Of a stretch of 64,000 nucleotides of DNA, positions 1-9,277 are shown one piece after another. Location: positions 62,001-126,000 of the forward strand of contig JAFDXJ010000041.1 in the NCBI GenBank assembly GCA_018268015.1. The letters are read 5' to 3'. The stretch is from Bacteroidota bacterium (GTDB taxonomy: Bacteria > Bacteroidota > Bacteroidia > Chitinophagales > Chitinophagaceae). Every line of letters begins with the position of its first letter. The stretch's first letter is position 1. The translations under genes and the position numbers were made by a program. Under the pieces are notes generated by a model, which was not told the origin of the DNA, did no database searches, and saw only the letters and a list, made by a program, of their open reading frames with translations.

Positions 1-2400
1 TGGTTTAGCTCAGGATATGAAGGCCTGGCACGGTTTAGAAATAATCATCTTGAATTTTATACAATTAAAGATGGTTTACGAGACAATACAAATAATTTCT
101 TTTTACTTACCCATTCCGGCCGTCTATATACGGGAGGTGATAAAGGGCTATCAGAGATTGTATCAGACTCTTCAACAGGGAAAGTATATTTTAGAAATTT
201 TATTTACAAAAGTGAGACCTCTACCAATAGTCATTTCAATACAGCCATAGATGATAAAAGTGGAAATATATGGGTTGGTTCCGAATTCGGCTTATTCAGG
301 CTGAAGAATGATACCCTGGTCAAAATAAAGATTCAAAATTCAGATATATCTGATTTTGTTATTACGGATATTAAAATAGATAAAAATGGAGACTTGTGGT
401 TGGCCACAATGGGTAATGGGGTTTTAGTTTGCTCGATTAATAAGGATCATATACCGGTACTCAGGCATCATTTATTTACAACAGGAAAATTTAATGGCAC
501 CGGTTTTTTATCTGTCTTAATAGACAAAGAAAATAATATCTGGCTGGCCACTTATCAAGGGATCATTCGAATGGAACCGGGGACATTTATTTTTAGGTAT
601 TATGATGCTGGTTCAGGATTTTTAAATTCCAGTTTTAAGTATATCAAATTATTGCAATCCACCGATGGCAGTATTTGGGCGGCATCTTCTTATGGCACAG
701 TTTCTTTGGATCCTGCAAACTTTTCAAAAAAGGAATTTCTGAGGCCTGTTCATATTTCCAAAGTGATTCAGCATGATTCTTTATTATTTTTTGGGCGCAA
801 TGAAATAAATAAAAAGTATCAGTTTTCTTACAGTCGTTACCCCATTACCATACACTTTGAAGAAATATTGTTTTCAAATCCTTCGGCAGTGAATTTTCAA
901 TACAGGCTTTTGAATGTAGACACCTCCTGGATTAATATATATACTGCATCTTCAGTAATACTTCCAACATTAAACCCTGGTCATTACACTTTTGAAGTTC
1001 GGGCCTCAGCGGGTGATAATCAATGGACGATACCCAGTACTTTTAATTTTGAAATTACCGGTCCGTTTTGGTTAAATCCCTTTTTTATTGCATTCGTTAT
1101 TCTTTGCCTCTTTGGCTTTGGATATTTTTTATTAAAACGGAGAGTGGCATCAATAAAAAAAGAGGAAGCGCGTAAAACGGAATTGCAAACGATCAAGACA
1201 GACTCATTACGCTTACAACTGGAAATAGAAAAAGTGACGAGTTATTTCACGAGTTTAATTTCTGAAAAAAAGACTTTAGAAGAGATTTTATGGGATGTTG
1301 CTAAAAATTGTATAGCTAAGTTGGGTTTTGAAGATTGTGTGATATACCTAGTAGATAACGAAAAAAAGGTTCTGGTGCAGAAAGCTGCTTGGGGTCCCAA
1401 AACCACTGAGGAAAATAGAATTATTAATCCCATGGAAATCCCATTAGGGAAGGGCATTGTGGGTACTGTAGCAAAAACGGGTAAGGGCGAAATAATAAAT
1501 GACACTTCATTGGATTCACGCTATATTGTGGATGATGCCAGGCGATATTCAGAGATCTGTGTGCCCATGCTCGATAATGGTCAGGTTACCGGAGTCATCG
1601 ATAGTGAACATGCAGAAAAAGGATTTTATACCGGTATGCATTTCCAAATCCTGAGCACGATTGCCACACTTTGTACGGATAAAATCAAAAAAGTAGAAAT
1701 TGAAAACCTGGCAAGGGAAAAAGAGATTGAAGTAATCAAATTAAATCGGGATCTCGCCGCATCTCAGCTCACCGCATTACGAAGCCAAATGAACCCTCAT
1801 TTTATTTTCAATGCATTGAACAGTATCCAGCAATATATCCTAACAGGGAATGTAGATGATGCAAATAAATATTTATCTAAATTTTCAAGGCTGCAAAGAG
1901 AAATTTTAAATCAAAGTGATAAACATTTTATTTCCCTCGAAAAAGAAATTGAAATGCTCACTTTGTATCTGCAACTCGAACAATTAAGATTTGAAGATGG
2001 TTTTGAATATGAAATCAAGATTCATGATGACCTGGATGTATCCGAAATAAAAATCCCGCCTATGATTATGCAGCCATTTGTTGAAAACTCTATCTGGCAT
2101 GGCCTAATGTCCCAAAAGACCCATAAAAAAATCCTCATCGAATTTGATTCACAAAATGAAGATGTCCTGATAGCTAAAATTATAGATAATGGGATAGGCA
2201 GGGCAGCCTCTGCCAAGCTGAAAGAACAAAGTACATCGAAAATTCATTACCCATCCCGGGGCTTTTCTCTGATTAAAGAACGTTTACACATTTTACAGCA
2301 ACAATATAATAAACCTTTTGGCGCTGCTATTTCCGATATCACCGATAAGGACGGAACCATCCTCGGCACGGAAGTAACCCTCAGTATTTATATTTTGTAA
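1..2400 (+). CDS. Sensor histidine kinase, propeller + GAF + LytS-type kinase (5' end cut by window)
   Basis: Hybrid membrane sensor kinase that should phosphorylate the response regulator encoded 26 bases downstream. The reading frame is open from base 1 without a start codon, so the N-terminus lies outside the window. About 799 residues are visible: two-component propeller repeats (NIWVGSEFGLFRL, DLWLATMGNG, NIWLATYQGI), a Y_Y_Y-type beta domain (about 265-350), one membrane helix (about 357-378), a coiled segment, a GAF domain (about 410-563) and a LytS/YehU-type His_kinase domain with the H-box NPHFIFNALNSI (His about 600) and an ATP-binding G box DNGIGRAAS. The periplasmic propeller is the expected ligand sensor and the GAF a second, cytoplasmic input. 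A frame from the TTG at 394 is open but is only an internal part of this gene. The ligand is unknown. Confidence 0.9.
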   Translation, partial: WFSSGYEGLARFRNNHLEFYTIKDGLRDNTNNFFLLTHSGRLYTGGDKGLSEIVSDSSTGKVYFRNFIYKSETSTNSHFNTAIDDKSGNIWVGSEFGLFRLKNDTLVKIKIQNSDISDFVITDIKIDKNGDLWLATMGNGVLVCSINKDHIPVLRHHLFTTGKFNGTGFLSVLIDKENNIWLATYQGIIRMEPGTFIFRYYDAGSGFLNSSFKYIKLLQSTDGSIWAASSYGTVSLDPANFSKKEFLRPVHISKVIQHDSLLFFGRNEINKKYQFSYSRYPITIHFEEILFSNPSAVNFQYRLLNVDTSWINIYTASSVILPTLNPGHYTFEVRASAGDNQWTIPSTFNFEITGPFWLNPFFIAFVILCLFGFGYFLLKRRVASIKKEEARKTELQTIKTDSLRLQLEIEKVTSYFTSLISEKKTLEEILWDVAKNCIAKLGFEDCVIYLVDNEKKVLVQKAAWGPKTTEENRIINPMEIPLGKGIVGTVAKTGKGEIINDTSLDSRYIVDDARRYSEICVPMLDNGQVTGVIDSEHAEKGFYTGMHFQILSTIATLCTDKIKKVEIENLAREKEIEVIKLNRDLAASQLTALRSQMNPHFIFNALNSIQQYILTGNVDDANKYLSKFSRLQREILNQSDKHFISLEKEIEMLTLYLQLEQLRFEDGFEYEIKIHDDLDVSEIKIPPMIMQPFVENSIWHGLMSQKTHKKILIEFDSQNEDVLIAKIIDNGIGRAASAKLKEQSTSKIHYPSRGFSLIKERLHILQQQYNKPFGAAISDITDKDGTILGTEVTLSIYIL

Positions 2401-2425
2401 TGTAGAATTCCCTATCTTAGTCGTC

Positions 2426-3169
2426 ATGATTAAGGCCTTGATGGTGGATGATGAACCCGCCGCATTGAAAACATTGAAACTAATGATTGAAAGGTATGCG
2501 CCTGAAATAACGGAATTACAATCCGCTAACAGTGTTCGTACGGCCCTCCCTTTGCTCGCATCCTATAAACCACAACTCGTATTCCTGGATATTCAAATGC
2601 CCAATGGCACCGGTTTTGACTTGCTGAACAGCTTTAATAATATCCCTTTCGATGTTATTTTTACTACAGCACATGACGCTTATGCCATACAGGCAATACG
2701 TTTCAGCGCATTGGATTATTTATTAAAACCTATTGATGCGGATGAATTGAAAAATGCCGTAAAACGTTTTGTGCATAAAACCATTCAAAAAGAAAACCAG
2801 CACGCACTCTATAAAAACCTGCTACATAATATTCAATCCGAGAAAAAAGATTTCAGGCTGGCTATAAGTACCAGTGACGGAGTTCATTTTTTTAATCCGG
2901 ATGAAATTATTCGTCTTGAAGGAGTGAGCAATTATACCCGCTTTTACTTTACCAATCGCAAACCTTTACTCGCATCAAAAACATTAAAAGAGTATGAAGA
3001 TATTTTGCAAAATTGTTTCTTTCTGCGTACACATAAATCACATTTAGTCAATACGACTTATGTCAAATCGTATCACATGGAGAATGGCTTGCAAATGACT
3101 GATGACTCCATCGTAGAAATATCACGTAGAAGAAAGGAAGAAGTGATGCAGCAACTCAGACAAAAATAA
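2426..3169 (+). CDS. LytTR-family response regulator
   Basis: DNA-binding response regulator of the LytR/AlgR type, 247 residues. The N-terminal receiver has the acidic pair DDE at 8-10 and phospho-acceptor Asp55 in FLDIQMPNG, plus the conserved Lys in LLKPID. The C-terminal LytTR domain spans about 140-245, with the typical IRLEGVSNYTRFYF and FLRTHKSHLVN segments. It follows the histidine kinase by 26 bases on the same strand, so the two are almost certainly a cognate pair in one transcript. Target genes cannot be read from the sequence. Confidence 0.93.
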   Translation: MIKALMVDDEPAALKTLKLMIERYAPEITELQSANSVRTALPLLASYKPQLVFLDIQMPNGTGFDLLNSFNNIPFDVIFTTAHDAYAIQAIRFSALDYLLKPIDADELKNAVKRFVHKTIQKENQHALYKNLLHNIQSEKKDFRLAISTSDGVHFFNPDEIIRLEGVSNYTRFYFTNRKPLLASKTLKEYEDILQNCFFLRTHKSHLVNTTYVKSYHMENGLQMTDDSIVEISRRRKEEVMQQLRQK

Positions 3170-3177
3170 AGAGCCTT

Positions 3178-4041
3178 TTACATTAATAAGAGTAGTATCC
3201 AAATTGCAGGAGCCGCAAACAATAATGAATCAAAACGGTCGAGGAATCCGCCATGGCCGGGTAAAAAATTTCCACTGTCTTTGACCTTTGCAAGGCGTTT
3301 GATTTTACTCTCAAATAAATCACCCAGCGTGGCAAAAATTACAGCAACTCCCGTAAATAACAGGGTACTTATTATATTGGATTGAAATAAAAAATAGGTT
3401 ACAGCGCTGATTGTTGCTATGGCCAGTAAAGCCCCGCCAAGCGTGCCTTCCCAGGTTTTTTTAGGAGAAATTTTTGTCAAAGGCGTTTTGCCTATGAGTG
3501 AACCCACAATATAGGCCATTGTATCATTTATCCAGATTGTAGCAATAAGTAAAATGGGAATTATTAAACCCATGTCAAAATGGAAATAACTGCCTATATA
3601 AAAGTTGCCGGACAACCTGAATGCAATCATACAGGTGATGGGTAAAGAGATATATGCAAAACCCAATAATGATGCTGCAATATTTTCAATTCCGGATCTT
3701 TTATAGAATACAATTTCCAGGAAAAGGATACATATAATCATGATGGTGATAAATTCGCTGCCATCGTTGATAAAAGAAAAAGAATTTAATATACCGGCAA
3801 ACCGGAGCATTAACATAAAACCGAAAAATGGGTAGACAATCTTTTGTATAACGGAAATATTTTTATAGCCCGGAATAATTAAGGCCACCAATTTCTGATA
3901 TTCATACCAACACCCAAAATGGATTATGGTAAATAATAACAAATAAGTCCAGGTATTTGCAAACAATCCAAGTAACATAAAGGCTGCAAATACAATGGCC
4001 GTGAGTGTTCTTGTTTTAAAAACCTGAAAATTAAATGCCAT
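3178..4041 (-). CDS. cdsA: Phosphatidate cytidylyltransferase
   Basis: Makes CDP-diacylglycerol from phosphatidic acid and CTP, the branch point of phospholipid synthesis, in the inner membrane. 287 residues with about eight hydrophobic helices. The C-terminal half carries the CdsA signature: SPKKTWEGTLGG, then GDLFESKIKR, KDSGNFLPGHGG and FLDRFDSLL, with the conserved acidic residues. It is the last gene of a minus-strand group with the DUF2007 protein and the CPBP protease, 32 bases after the former. It converges with the LytTR regulator gene, 8 bases apart. Confidence 0.95.
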   Translation of the reverse strand: MAFNFQVFKTRTLTAIVFAAFMLLGLFANTWTYLLLFTIIHFGCWYEYQKLVALIIPGYKNISVIQKIVYPFFGFMLMLRFAGILNSFSFINDGSEFITIMIICILFLEIVFYKRSGIENIAASLLGFAYISLPITCMIAFRLSGNFYIGSYFHFDMGLIIPILLIATIWINDTMAYIVGSLIGKTPLTKISPKKTWEGTLGGALLAIATISAVTYFLFQSNIISTLLFTGVAVIFATLGDLFESKIKRLAKVKDSGNFLPGHGGFLDRFDSLLFAAPAIWILLLLM

Positions 4042-4073
4042 GAAATAATATTGATAAGAAATAGAACAATAGA

Positions 4074-4280
4074 TCAGTTTAAAAATCCTTTCTCGATGAG
4101 ACTCAAAGCAACCTCTTTCAAATGAGCCGGTACATATAATTCTATATCCCCAAAATTGACATAACTGCTATCCTGTTTATTAAAAATAATGGTTTTAATA
4201 TTATTCTCTTCCAGCATCCCTTTGATAATATTTGCTTTTGGGTAATTCCTGGTTGCAAATATTTTAATCCATCCATTCAT
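4074..4280 (-). CDS. DUF2007-type small protein
   Basis: A 68-residue soluble protein resembling the DUF2007 putative signal-transducing family: an N-terminal beta-alpha-beta unit (WIKIFATRNYPKANIIKGML) followed by the IELYVPAHLKEVALSLI segment. Its ATG overlaps the stop of the upstream CPBP gene in an ATGA arrangement, implying translational coupling, and cdsA follows. No biochemical role is established for the family. The link to membrane genes on both sides is context only. Confidence 0.75.
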   Translation of the reverse strand: MNGWIKIFATRNYPKANIIKGMLEENNIKTIIFNKQDSSYVNFGDIELYVPAHLKEVALSLIEKGFLN

Positions 4281-5218
4281 TCATTTAAATTTTTATTTTT
4301 CATAATCTGGTATTTTGCAATAACGAGCTGGCTTTCTTTTCTAAAATTATAAAATAACATGGCCAGGGTTACTACGCCAATCAAGCCATAATACAAAGGC
4401 ATGTGTTCATTTATTGTATCATTATTGAGCATGCCCGCTTTACTTAATGCATACATTTGTGCAACGGCTATTGCATTATTCAGGAAATGAATACTGATAT
4501 TTAACCAAAGATTTTTGCTGAGATAATACACAAACCCCAATAACATCCCCAAAAAAAGACGCGTCAAAAACCCATAAAAAGAGAAATGAATGGCGCTGAA
4601 TAAAATACTGGTGATGAGAATACCGGTAAAAATATTTTTTGAAAGCTGAATAAAAACAGGTTGAAAGCATCCTCTAAAAAGCATTTCCTCCATGATTGCA
4701 GGCGCTAAGGCGAGCACAAGGAGAGATACCAGCAAATCAGCATAGGTCTTCATGTTTGCCAATGCAAAAACCTGTTCATTATATTGATTTTCCAATTGTT
4801 GAAAAAATTTTGTGGCATTTTCGGAAATTGGAATCATACTATTCAGTTCTGCTAAAGTGCTGCCAATAAAAAGACCTGCTATAGCCATCAGTACGACAAT
4901 AAAAAATTGTTTACCGCTAATGGCTCTGTTAAAACCCAATTGCCCCAATACATCTTTTTTTTTCATGATCAACCCGAAAACCAATGCTGGTAAAGCCATC
5001 GTAAAAAAACTGCTGACAAATTGCATCGTTTGAAGCAATGAGACATTTTTGGGCTTTAATATACTTTCAGAAAGCTGATCAAAGGGTATTTGATAAAATA
5101 AAATGGCAATTCCGGCAGAAATAAAAGATCCGAATATTAAGCCCGCGCCACAGAGCATTAATAAGATGGCTAATTGCATCCAGGGAGTCCAGTTTTGTGT
5201 GCCTTGCATATGATTCAA
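4277..5218 (-). CDS. CPBP-family intramembrane metalloprotease (Rce1/Abi type)
   Basis: Membrane protein of 313 residues with about eight hydrophobic segments. It has the three CPBP (Abi) motifs that build the intramembrane metal site: EExxxR at 177-182 (EEMLFR), a second His at about 211 in SAIHFSFYG, and a third motif around 244-248 (HFLNN). The substrate is unknown; family members process prenylated proteins, bacteriocin-related peptides or other membrane proteins. It is the first gene of the group with the DUF2007 protein and cdsA. Its 5' leader overlaps the candidate promoter of the divergent dusB. Confidence 0.88.
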   Translation of the reverse strand: MNHMQGTQNWTPWMQLAILLMLCGAGLIFGSFISAGIAILFYQIPFDQLSESILKPKNVSLLQTMQFVSSFFTMALPALVFGLIMKKKDVLGQLGFNRAISGKQFFIVVLMAIAGLFIGSTLAELNSMIPISENATKFFQQLENQYNEQVFALANMKTYADLLVSLLVLALAPAIMEEMLFRGCFQPVFIQLSKNIFTGILITSILFSAIHFSFYGFLTRLFLGMLLGFVYYLSKNLWLNISIHFLNNAIAVAQMYALSKAGMLNNDTINEHMPLYYGLIGVVTLAMLFYNFRKESQLVIAKYQIMKNKNLNE

Positions 5219-5237
5219 AAATAAGGGTGTAAATTTG
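5204..5237 (+). promoter_or_regulatory. Candidate Bacteroidota promoter for dusB
   Basis: A TAnnTTTG-type -7 box (TAAATTTG, 5230-5237) with a TTG at 5204-5206 and a 23-base spacer, 34 bases before the dusB ATG. The spacer is at the long end of the accepted range. The site overlaps the start of the divergent CPBP gene. Confidence 0.4.
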
Positions 5238-5271
5238 CATTTAAATTTTTTTATTCACAATAAAAATCCTC

Positions 5272-6309
5272 ATGGTTCACATAGGCCACTTAACATTGCC
5301 GGATTTTCCTCTTCTCCTTGCTCCTATGGAAGATGTGAGCGACCCACCCTTTCGCTCCGTGTGCAAAGAAAATGGCGCCGACCTGATGTTTTCAGAATTT
5401 ATCAGTAGTGAAGGGTTAATCAGAAATGCCATTAAAAGCCGCAGAAAGCTGGATATATTTGATGCTGAAAGGCCTGTTGGGATTCAGGTTTTTGGCGGGG
5501 ACGAGGAAGCGCTTTCATTAAGCGCTAAGATTGTAGAGACCGTTCAGCCGGAATTATTGGATATCAATTTTGGATGCCCGGTAAAGAAAGTGGCTTGCCG
5601 TGGTGCCGGTGCCGGAGTATTAAAAGATATTGGCCTCATGGTGAGGCTTACAGAGGCTGTTGTAAAAAGCACAAACCTGCCTGTCACCGTAAAAACCCGC
5701 TTAGGATGGGACGAAACCAGTCTGAACATTGAAGAAGTTGCAGAACGATTACAAGATGTGGGCATTCAGGCACTAAGTATTCATGGTCGTACCCGATCCC
5801 AAATGTATAAAGGGAAAGCAGATTGGTCATTGATTGCCAAAGTGAAAAATAATCCCAGAATGAAAATCCCCATTTTTGGAAATGGTGATATTGATAGTGC
5901 GGAAAAAGCGCTGGAATATAAAAATCGCTATGGCGTGGATGGCATTATGATAGGACGTGCCGCCATTGGTTATCCATGGATTTTTAATGAAGTGAAACAC
6001 TTCCTGTCCACGGGCGATCACCTGCCTCCGCCAAATGTAGAAAGCAGGGTTCAGGTATGCCGGAAACATCTTATTCATTCACTTGCATGGAAAGGACCTG
6101 TGGTGGGAATTAATGAAATGCGCCGCCATTATGCAAATTACCTGAAAGGGCTGCCAAATATCAAAGAATACCGCAATCGCCTGGTGACTTTAAAATTACC
6201 GGAAGAAATTCATGAAGTTTTGGATGAAATAGAAAAAGAATTTGCCGGATTTGAAATGCAGAAAACACCTATTGAACTCATCAATTATCATGAAAAATGT
6301 GCTGTTTAA
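5272..6309 (+). CDS. dusB: tRNA-dihydrouridine synthase, DusB type
   Basis: FMN-dependent reductase that converts uridine to dihydrouridine in tRNA. 345 residues, normal for the family: TIM-barrel N-terminal part starting with the FMN-binding APMEDVSDPPFR (17-28), catalytic Cys102 in NFGCPVKK, then VKTRLGW, SIHGRT and GNGDI flavin/tRNA contacts, IMIGRAAIG, and the helical tRNA-binding C-terminal domain. It stands alone between the divergent CPBP gene and a convergent secreted protein gene. The ATG start is preceded by a plausible promoter. The PVKKVACRGAGAG stretch after the Cys is the expected position of the DusB signature. Confidence 0.95.
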   Translation: MVHIGHLTLPDFPLLLAPMEDVSDPPFRSVCKENGADLMFSEFISSEGLIRNAIKSRRKLDIFDAERPVGIQVFGGDEEALSLSAKIVETVQPELLDINFGCPVKKVACRGAGAGVLKDIGLMVRLTEAVVKSTNLPVTVKTRLGWDETSLNIEEVAERLQDVGIQALSIHGRTRSQMYKGKADWSLIAKVKNNPRMKIPIFGNGDIDSAEKALEYKNRYGVDGIMIGRAAIGYPWIFNEVKHFLSTGDHLPPPNVESRVQVCRKHLIHSLAWKGPVVGINEMRRHYANYLKGLPNIKEYRNRLVTLKLPEEIHEVLDEIEKEFAGFEMQKTPIELINYHEKCAV

Positions 6310-6323
6310 ATCAGGGTGTCCTG

Positions 6324-7241
6324 TTATTTTTCCACACAAACATTGATTGAAAACCGGAGTGCCGGCCTGATATAAAAGCGCTCAAAACGAAGGCCATAAG
6401 GCTTAGGGATTGTTTCATTATTGACCAAATAAAAACCACCATCCGTATTATCCCGGACATACTGCATACCCAGCGCCCAACGGTTTTTCATATTGTTAAG
6501 CCAGTTCAATTTTTCAGTAGAAGTTTTCAATAAAGCATATTCTTTATGATATTCCTGGGAATAAATAAATTCTACACCAAGTACCAAATGTTGAGCAGGG
6601 AAAAAAATGGTATTATCCGGAATATCGAAAGTATTCCAACCCTTTTTATAAGGATGTACAATGAGGCTTGTATCGGTCAATTCTTTTCCCGGTCGCTGAT
6701 TGATCACATCATAATCATACCAGCGAAGGCGTAAAGGCAATGAATGTGCATTGTCCGGCTCATCAAGGTAAATGGAAAAAGAATGTATATAGCCGGGCTT
6801 TCCGGAATTGTTATCATACTTCGCCAGAATGATCAGCTTATATTCCGGTCCGGGCCCGATATATTGTTTGATAGCACCGACACGTTTATTAAGGTCAAAA
6901 CTTTTTGTTTTTTTACAGGCACTTATAAAAACAGGCCTTAAAGTATGCTCTTCAATAGCCAGGTAATATTGTGCTGCATCCCGGATTGTTTTTACCGGGA
7001 TTATTAAAGTTTGATAGCCAATATTTTTTATAAAAATTGTATCATCTACAGAAATGGAATCCTTAGGCAATGAAAAAAAACCAGATGAATCGGTGTAAAT
7101 TATTTTTTGTTGGTTGGAATAAATAACAATCGCATAAGGCACCGGTTTCTTTTGTACTTCATCCATTACAAAGCCGGTGAGATTCTGTGCATTGGCTTGC
7201 TTTGCCAAAAAAAAGATAAACAGGAACAGGATTTTTCTCAT
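6324..7241 (-). CDS. Secreted protein with CarboxypepD_reg-like domain
   Basis: Exported protein of about 305 residues with a signal peptide ending near QANAQ. Residues about 20-100 form a CarboxypepD_reg-like beta domain (GFVMDEVQKKPVPYAIVIY, then SGFFSLP and FIKNIGYQTLIIPV), common at the N-terminus of Bacteroidota envelope proteins. The remaining about 200 residues match no family I recognise and look beta-rich. I start at the ATG at 7241; the frame also has a TTG two codons upstream (7247). It converges with dusB. Function unknown; it probably resides in the periplasm or outer membrane. Confidence 0.75.
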   Translation of the reverse strand: MRKILFLFIFFLAKQANAQNLTGFVMDEVQKKPVPYAIVIYSNQQKIIYTDSSGFFSLPKDSISVDDTIFIKNIGYQTLIIPVKTIRDAAQYYLAIEEHTLRPVFISACKKTKSFDLNKRVGAIKQYIGPGPEYKLIILAKYDNNSGKPGYIHSFSIYLDEPDNAHSLPLRLRWYDYDVINQRPGKELTDTSLIVHPYKKGWNTFDIPDNTIFFPAQHLVLGVEFIYSQEYHKEYALLKTSTEKLNWLNNMKNRWALGMQYVRDNTDGGFYLVNNETIPKPYGLRFERFYIRPALRFSINVCVEK

Positions 7242-7294
7242 AAGCAAATCTACTTTGAAAAAAGCAAGTAAATAAATTCGTGAGAAAACGGGTT

Positions 7295-8179
7295 TTATAA
7301 AGTTAATAATACCTGCCAGGCATCAGACACTTTCCCCGTATCTAATAATTTTTTAGCATAAGCATGTAATTCCTTTTCCATTTCCTCAGGATTGGTTGAA
7401 TAATATTGGAAAATGGATTTTAATTTTTCATCTTCAAATGTGGGATCTATATCAGGAAATTGATGCACATTTCCAAGCATGCCTAAATGATTCCCGGTAA
7501 GGATTTTACTATTCTTAATGGAGGTGGGAATGGCATCTACCCCAATACCAATTTGTGTGTTGGGTTTTTCCACCTGGAATAAATTATGTTCATTGACCAC
7601 GCAGTACCAGTCTCCTCCAAGGCGGGCTACCTGGTTGAATTTACGTTGGTCAATCATATTTTTCGTTTCATTTAATATTGTTTCATCCACATGCATATAC
7701 AATACTTCAGCAATAATCAACTGTCCGGCTCCGGCTGTGTCACCCAGGCTTTTGACTTCCCTCACTTTGCATTCCAGTTTTACTTTTGCTTCCTTTACTA
7801 AGGGAGGCTTTACCAGTTTGGCTTCTTCCGGAGTAAATCCCGATTTGATAAATTCATTGGTACCTTTTGGAAATTCACAACTGGCCAGGCTAACCTGTTG
7901 TACCATTTCATAATCACAAATATGTATCACTACTTCAGGTACTTCCAGAATATTTTGAAGTGTATGTTTGGTCGTATTATCCCGAACCCTCCTGGCGGGT
8001 GAAAAAATAACGATAGGTGGCGCAGCAGAAAACATATTGAAAAAACTGAATGGGCTAAGGTTTACATTCCCATCTTTGTCAATAGTACTTGCAAATGCAA
8101 TAGGACGAGGCGCTATGGCATGCTGTAACCATTGTTGCCTTTCTCCAGTTTTTATATTTTGTATATCTATTCCGGGCAT
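7295..8179 (-). CDS. Flavin reductase-like (FMN-binding split-barrel) protein
   Basis: 294 residues. The first about 200 are a flavin reductase-like split barrel: APRPIAFASTIDKDGNVNLS and the FSFFNMFSAAPPIVIFSP flavin-contact region, then GTNEFIKSGFT and a LIIAEVLYMHV strand. A helical tail of about 90 residues follows (from about 205), longer than in single-domain flavin reductases. It probably binds FMN and reduces or uses it with NAD(P)H. It lies 45 bases after the oxidoreductase beta subunit on the same strand, so it may be part of that redox operon. The partner and substrate are not deducible. Confidence 0.85.
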   Translation of the reverse strand: MPGIDIQNIKTGERQQWLQHAIAPRPIAFASTIDKDGNVNLSPFSFFNMFSAAPPIVIFSPARRVRDNTTKHTLQNILEVPEVVIHICDYEMVQQVSLASCEFPKGTNEFIKSGFTPEEAKLVKPPLVKEAKVKLECKVREVKSLGDTAGAGQLIIAEVLYMHVDETILNETKNMIDQRKFNQVARLGGDWYCVVNEHNLFQVEKPNTQIGIGVDAIPTSIKNSKILTGNHLGMLGNVHQFPDIDPTFEDEKLKSIFQYYSTNPEEMEKELHAYAKKLLDTGKVSDAWQVLLTL

Positions 8180-8224
8180 ACGTATTTCTTATCAATTATT
8201 TTAATTTCACAATGGATAAAAGGA

Positions 8225-9244
8225 TTAAGCAATTTCCCAAATATCTTTTCCCCTGAGTAATTGATCCAGGTTGCCTTTGCCTTTTTTGGCAATAGCTTCC
8301 TCAATCTGCATAAGCATGATATCTTCATAGCAAGGTCTTTGTGTTTCATAAAAAACGCCAAAGGGCCTTGGGAAATGGCCTTCAATATGTGGAGAGTCAA
8401 ACATTCGTGTAAGGACTTGGGCTTTATAGAAATCTGTTTCATCATGGATCCAAAGATCATCTTTACTGAAACCATCTTGTAAATTGACGACGACCGGTTT
8501 TAGCCCATCAATACGTATTCCTTTATCATTTTCGGTTCCAAAAACAAGCGGTTTCCCCTGTTCTAAAAATATTGTTTCATCCGGCTTGCTTTTTTTCTCG
8601 GTAAATATTTCAAAAGCGCCATCATTAAAAATATTACAATTCTGATATATTTCCAGGAAGGAAGTGCCATGGTGCTGATGAGACCTGTTGAGCATGGCTT
8701 GTAAATGTTTAGGGTCTCTGTCCATACTGCGAGCAATAAAACTGCCATCTGCACCCAATGCAAGTGCTAAAGGATTAAATGGATGATCTATACTTCCATA
8801 AGGTGTGCTTTTCGTAATTTTATGTTCTTCTGAGGTAGGAGAATACTGACCTTTTGTAAGGCCATATATCTGATTATTAAACAACATGATATTAACATCC
8901 AGATTTCTTCGCAAAATATGAATCGTGTGATTTCCACCAATGCTCAGGCTATCACCATCACCCGTTACAATCCATACACTCAATTCCGGGCGGGAAGCTT
9001 TTAACCCTGTGGCTATTGCTGTTGCTCTGCCATGAATAGAATGCATACCATAGACATTCATATAATAGGGGAAGCGGCTACTGCATCCAATACCACTGAT
9101 AATGACAATATTTTCTTTAGGTACTCCTATTCCGGGCATAATCTTTTGGACTTGTGCCAGGATGGAATAATCGCCACAACCGGGACACCAGCGTACTTCC
9201 TGGTCGGTAGAAAAATCTTTTGCTGTAAGCGTTTCTGTTGCCAT
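8225..9244 (-). CDS. korB: 2-oxoacid:ferredoxin oxidoreductase, beta subunit
   Basis: Thiamine-diphosphate-binding beta subunit of a 2-oxoglutarate/2-oxoacid:ferredoxin oxidoreductase, 339 residues. It shows the N-terminal CPGCGDYS (Cys20, Cys23), GIGCSSRFPYY, and the TPP/Mg motif GDGDSLSIGGNHTIH (95 onward) closing with NNQIYGLTKGQ. These enzymes decarboxylate 2-oxoacids to acyl-CoA and reduce ferredoxin. The large alpha subunit (about 600 residues) is normally encoded just upstream. Here the upstream gene is a carboxymuconolactone-decarboxylase-like protein instead, and no alpha gene is in the window. Substrate assignment (2-oxoglutarate versus pyruvate) is uncertain. Confidence 0.9.
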   Translation of the reverse strand: MATETLTAKDFSTDQEVRWCPGCGDYSILAQVQKIMPGIGVPKENIVIISGIGCSSRFPYYMNVYGMHSIHGRATAIATGLKASRPELSVWIVTGDGDSLSIGGNHTIHILRRNLDVNIMLFNNQIYGLTKGQYSPTSEEHKITKSTPYGSIDHPFNPLALALGADGSFIARSMDRDPKHLQAMLNRSHQHHGTSFLEIYQNCNIFNDGAFEIFTEKKSKPDETIFLEQGKPLVFGTENDKGIRIDGLKPVVVNLQDGFSKDDLWIHDETDFYKAQVLTRMFDSPHIEGHFPRPFGVFYETQRPCYEDIMLMQIEEAIAKKGKGNLDQLLRGKDIWEIA

Positions 9245-9277
9245 TTGAGTTCTAATTATTTTACAAAGTTCGGCGTT

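Noticed and set aside
6310..6330. CAGG-GTGT-CCTG after dusB as terminator
   Set aside because: Only a four-base stem; too weak to claim.
7518..7913. 131-codon plus-strand open frame
   Set aside because: Antisense to the flavin reductase gene, low-complexity Ser/Thr/Pro composition, no family pattern; a shadow of the real frame.
8167..8475. 102-codon minus-strand open frame in another frame of korB
   Set aside because: Overlaps the KorB 3' end in a different frame; KorB motifs are intact.
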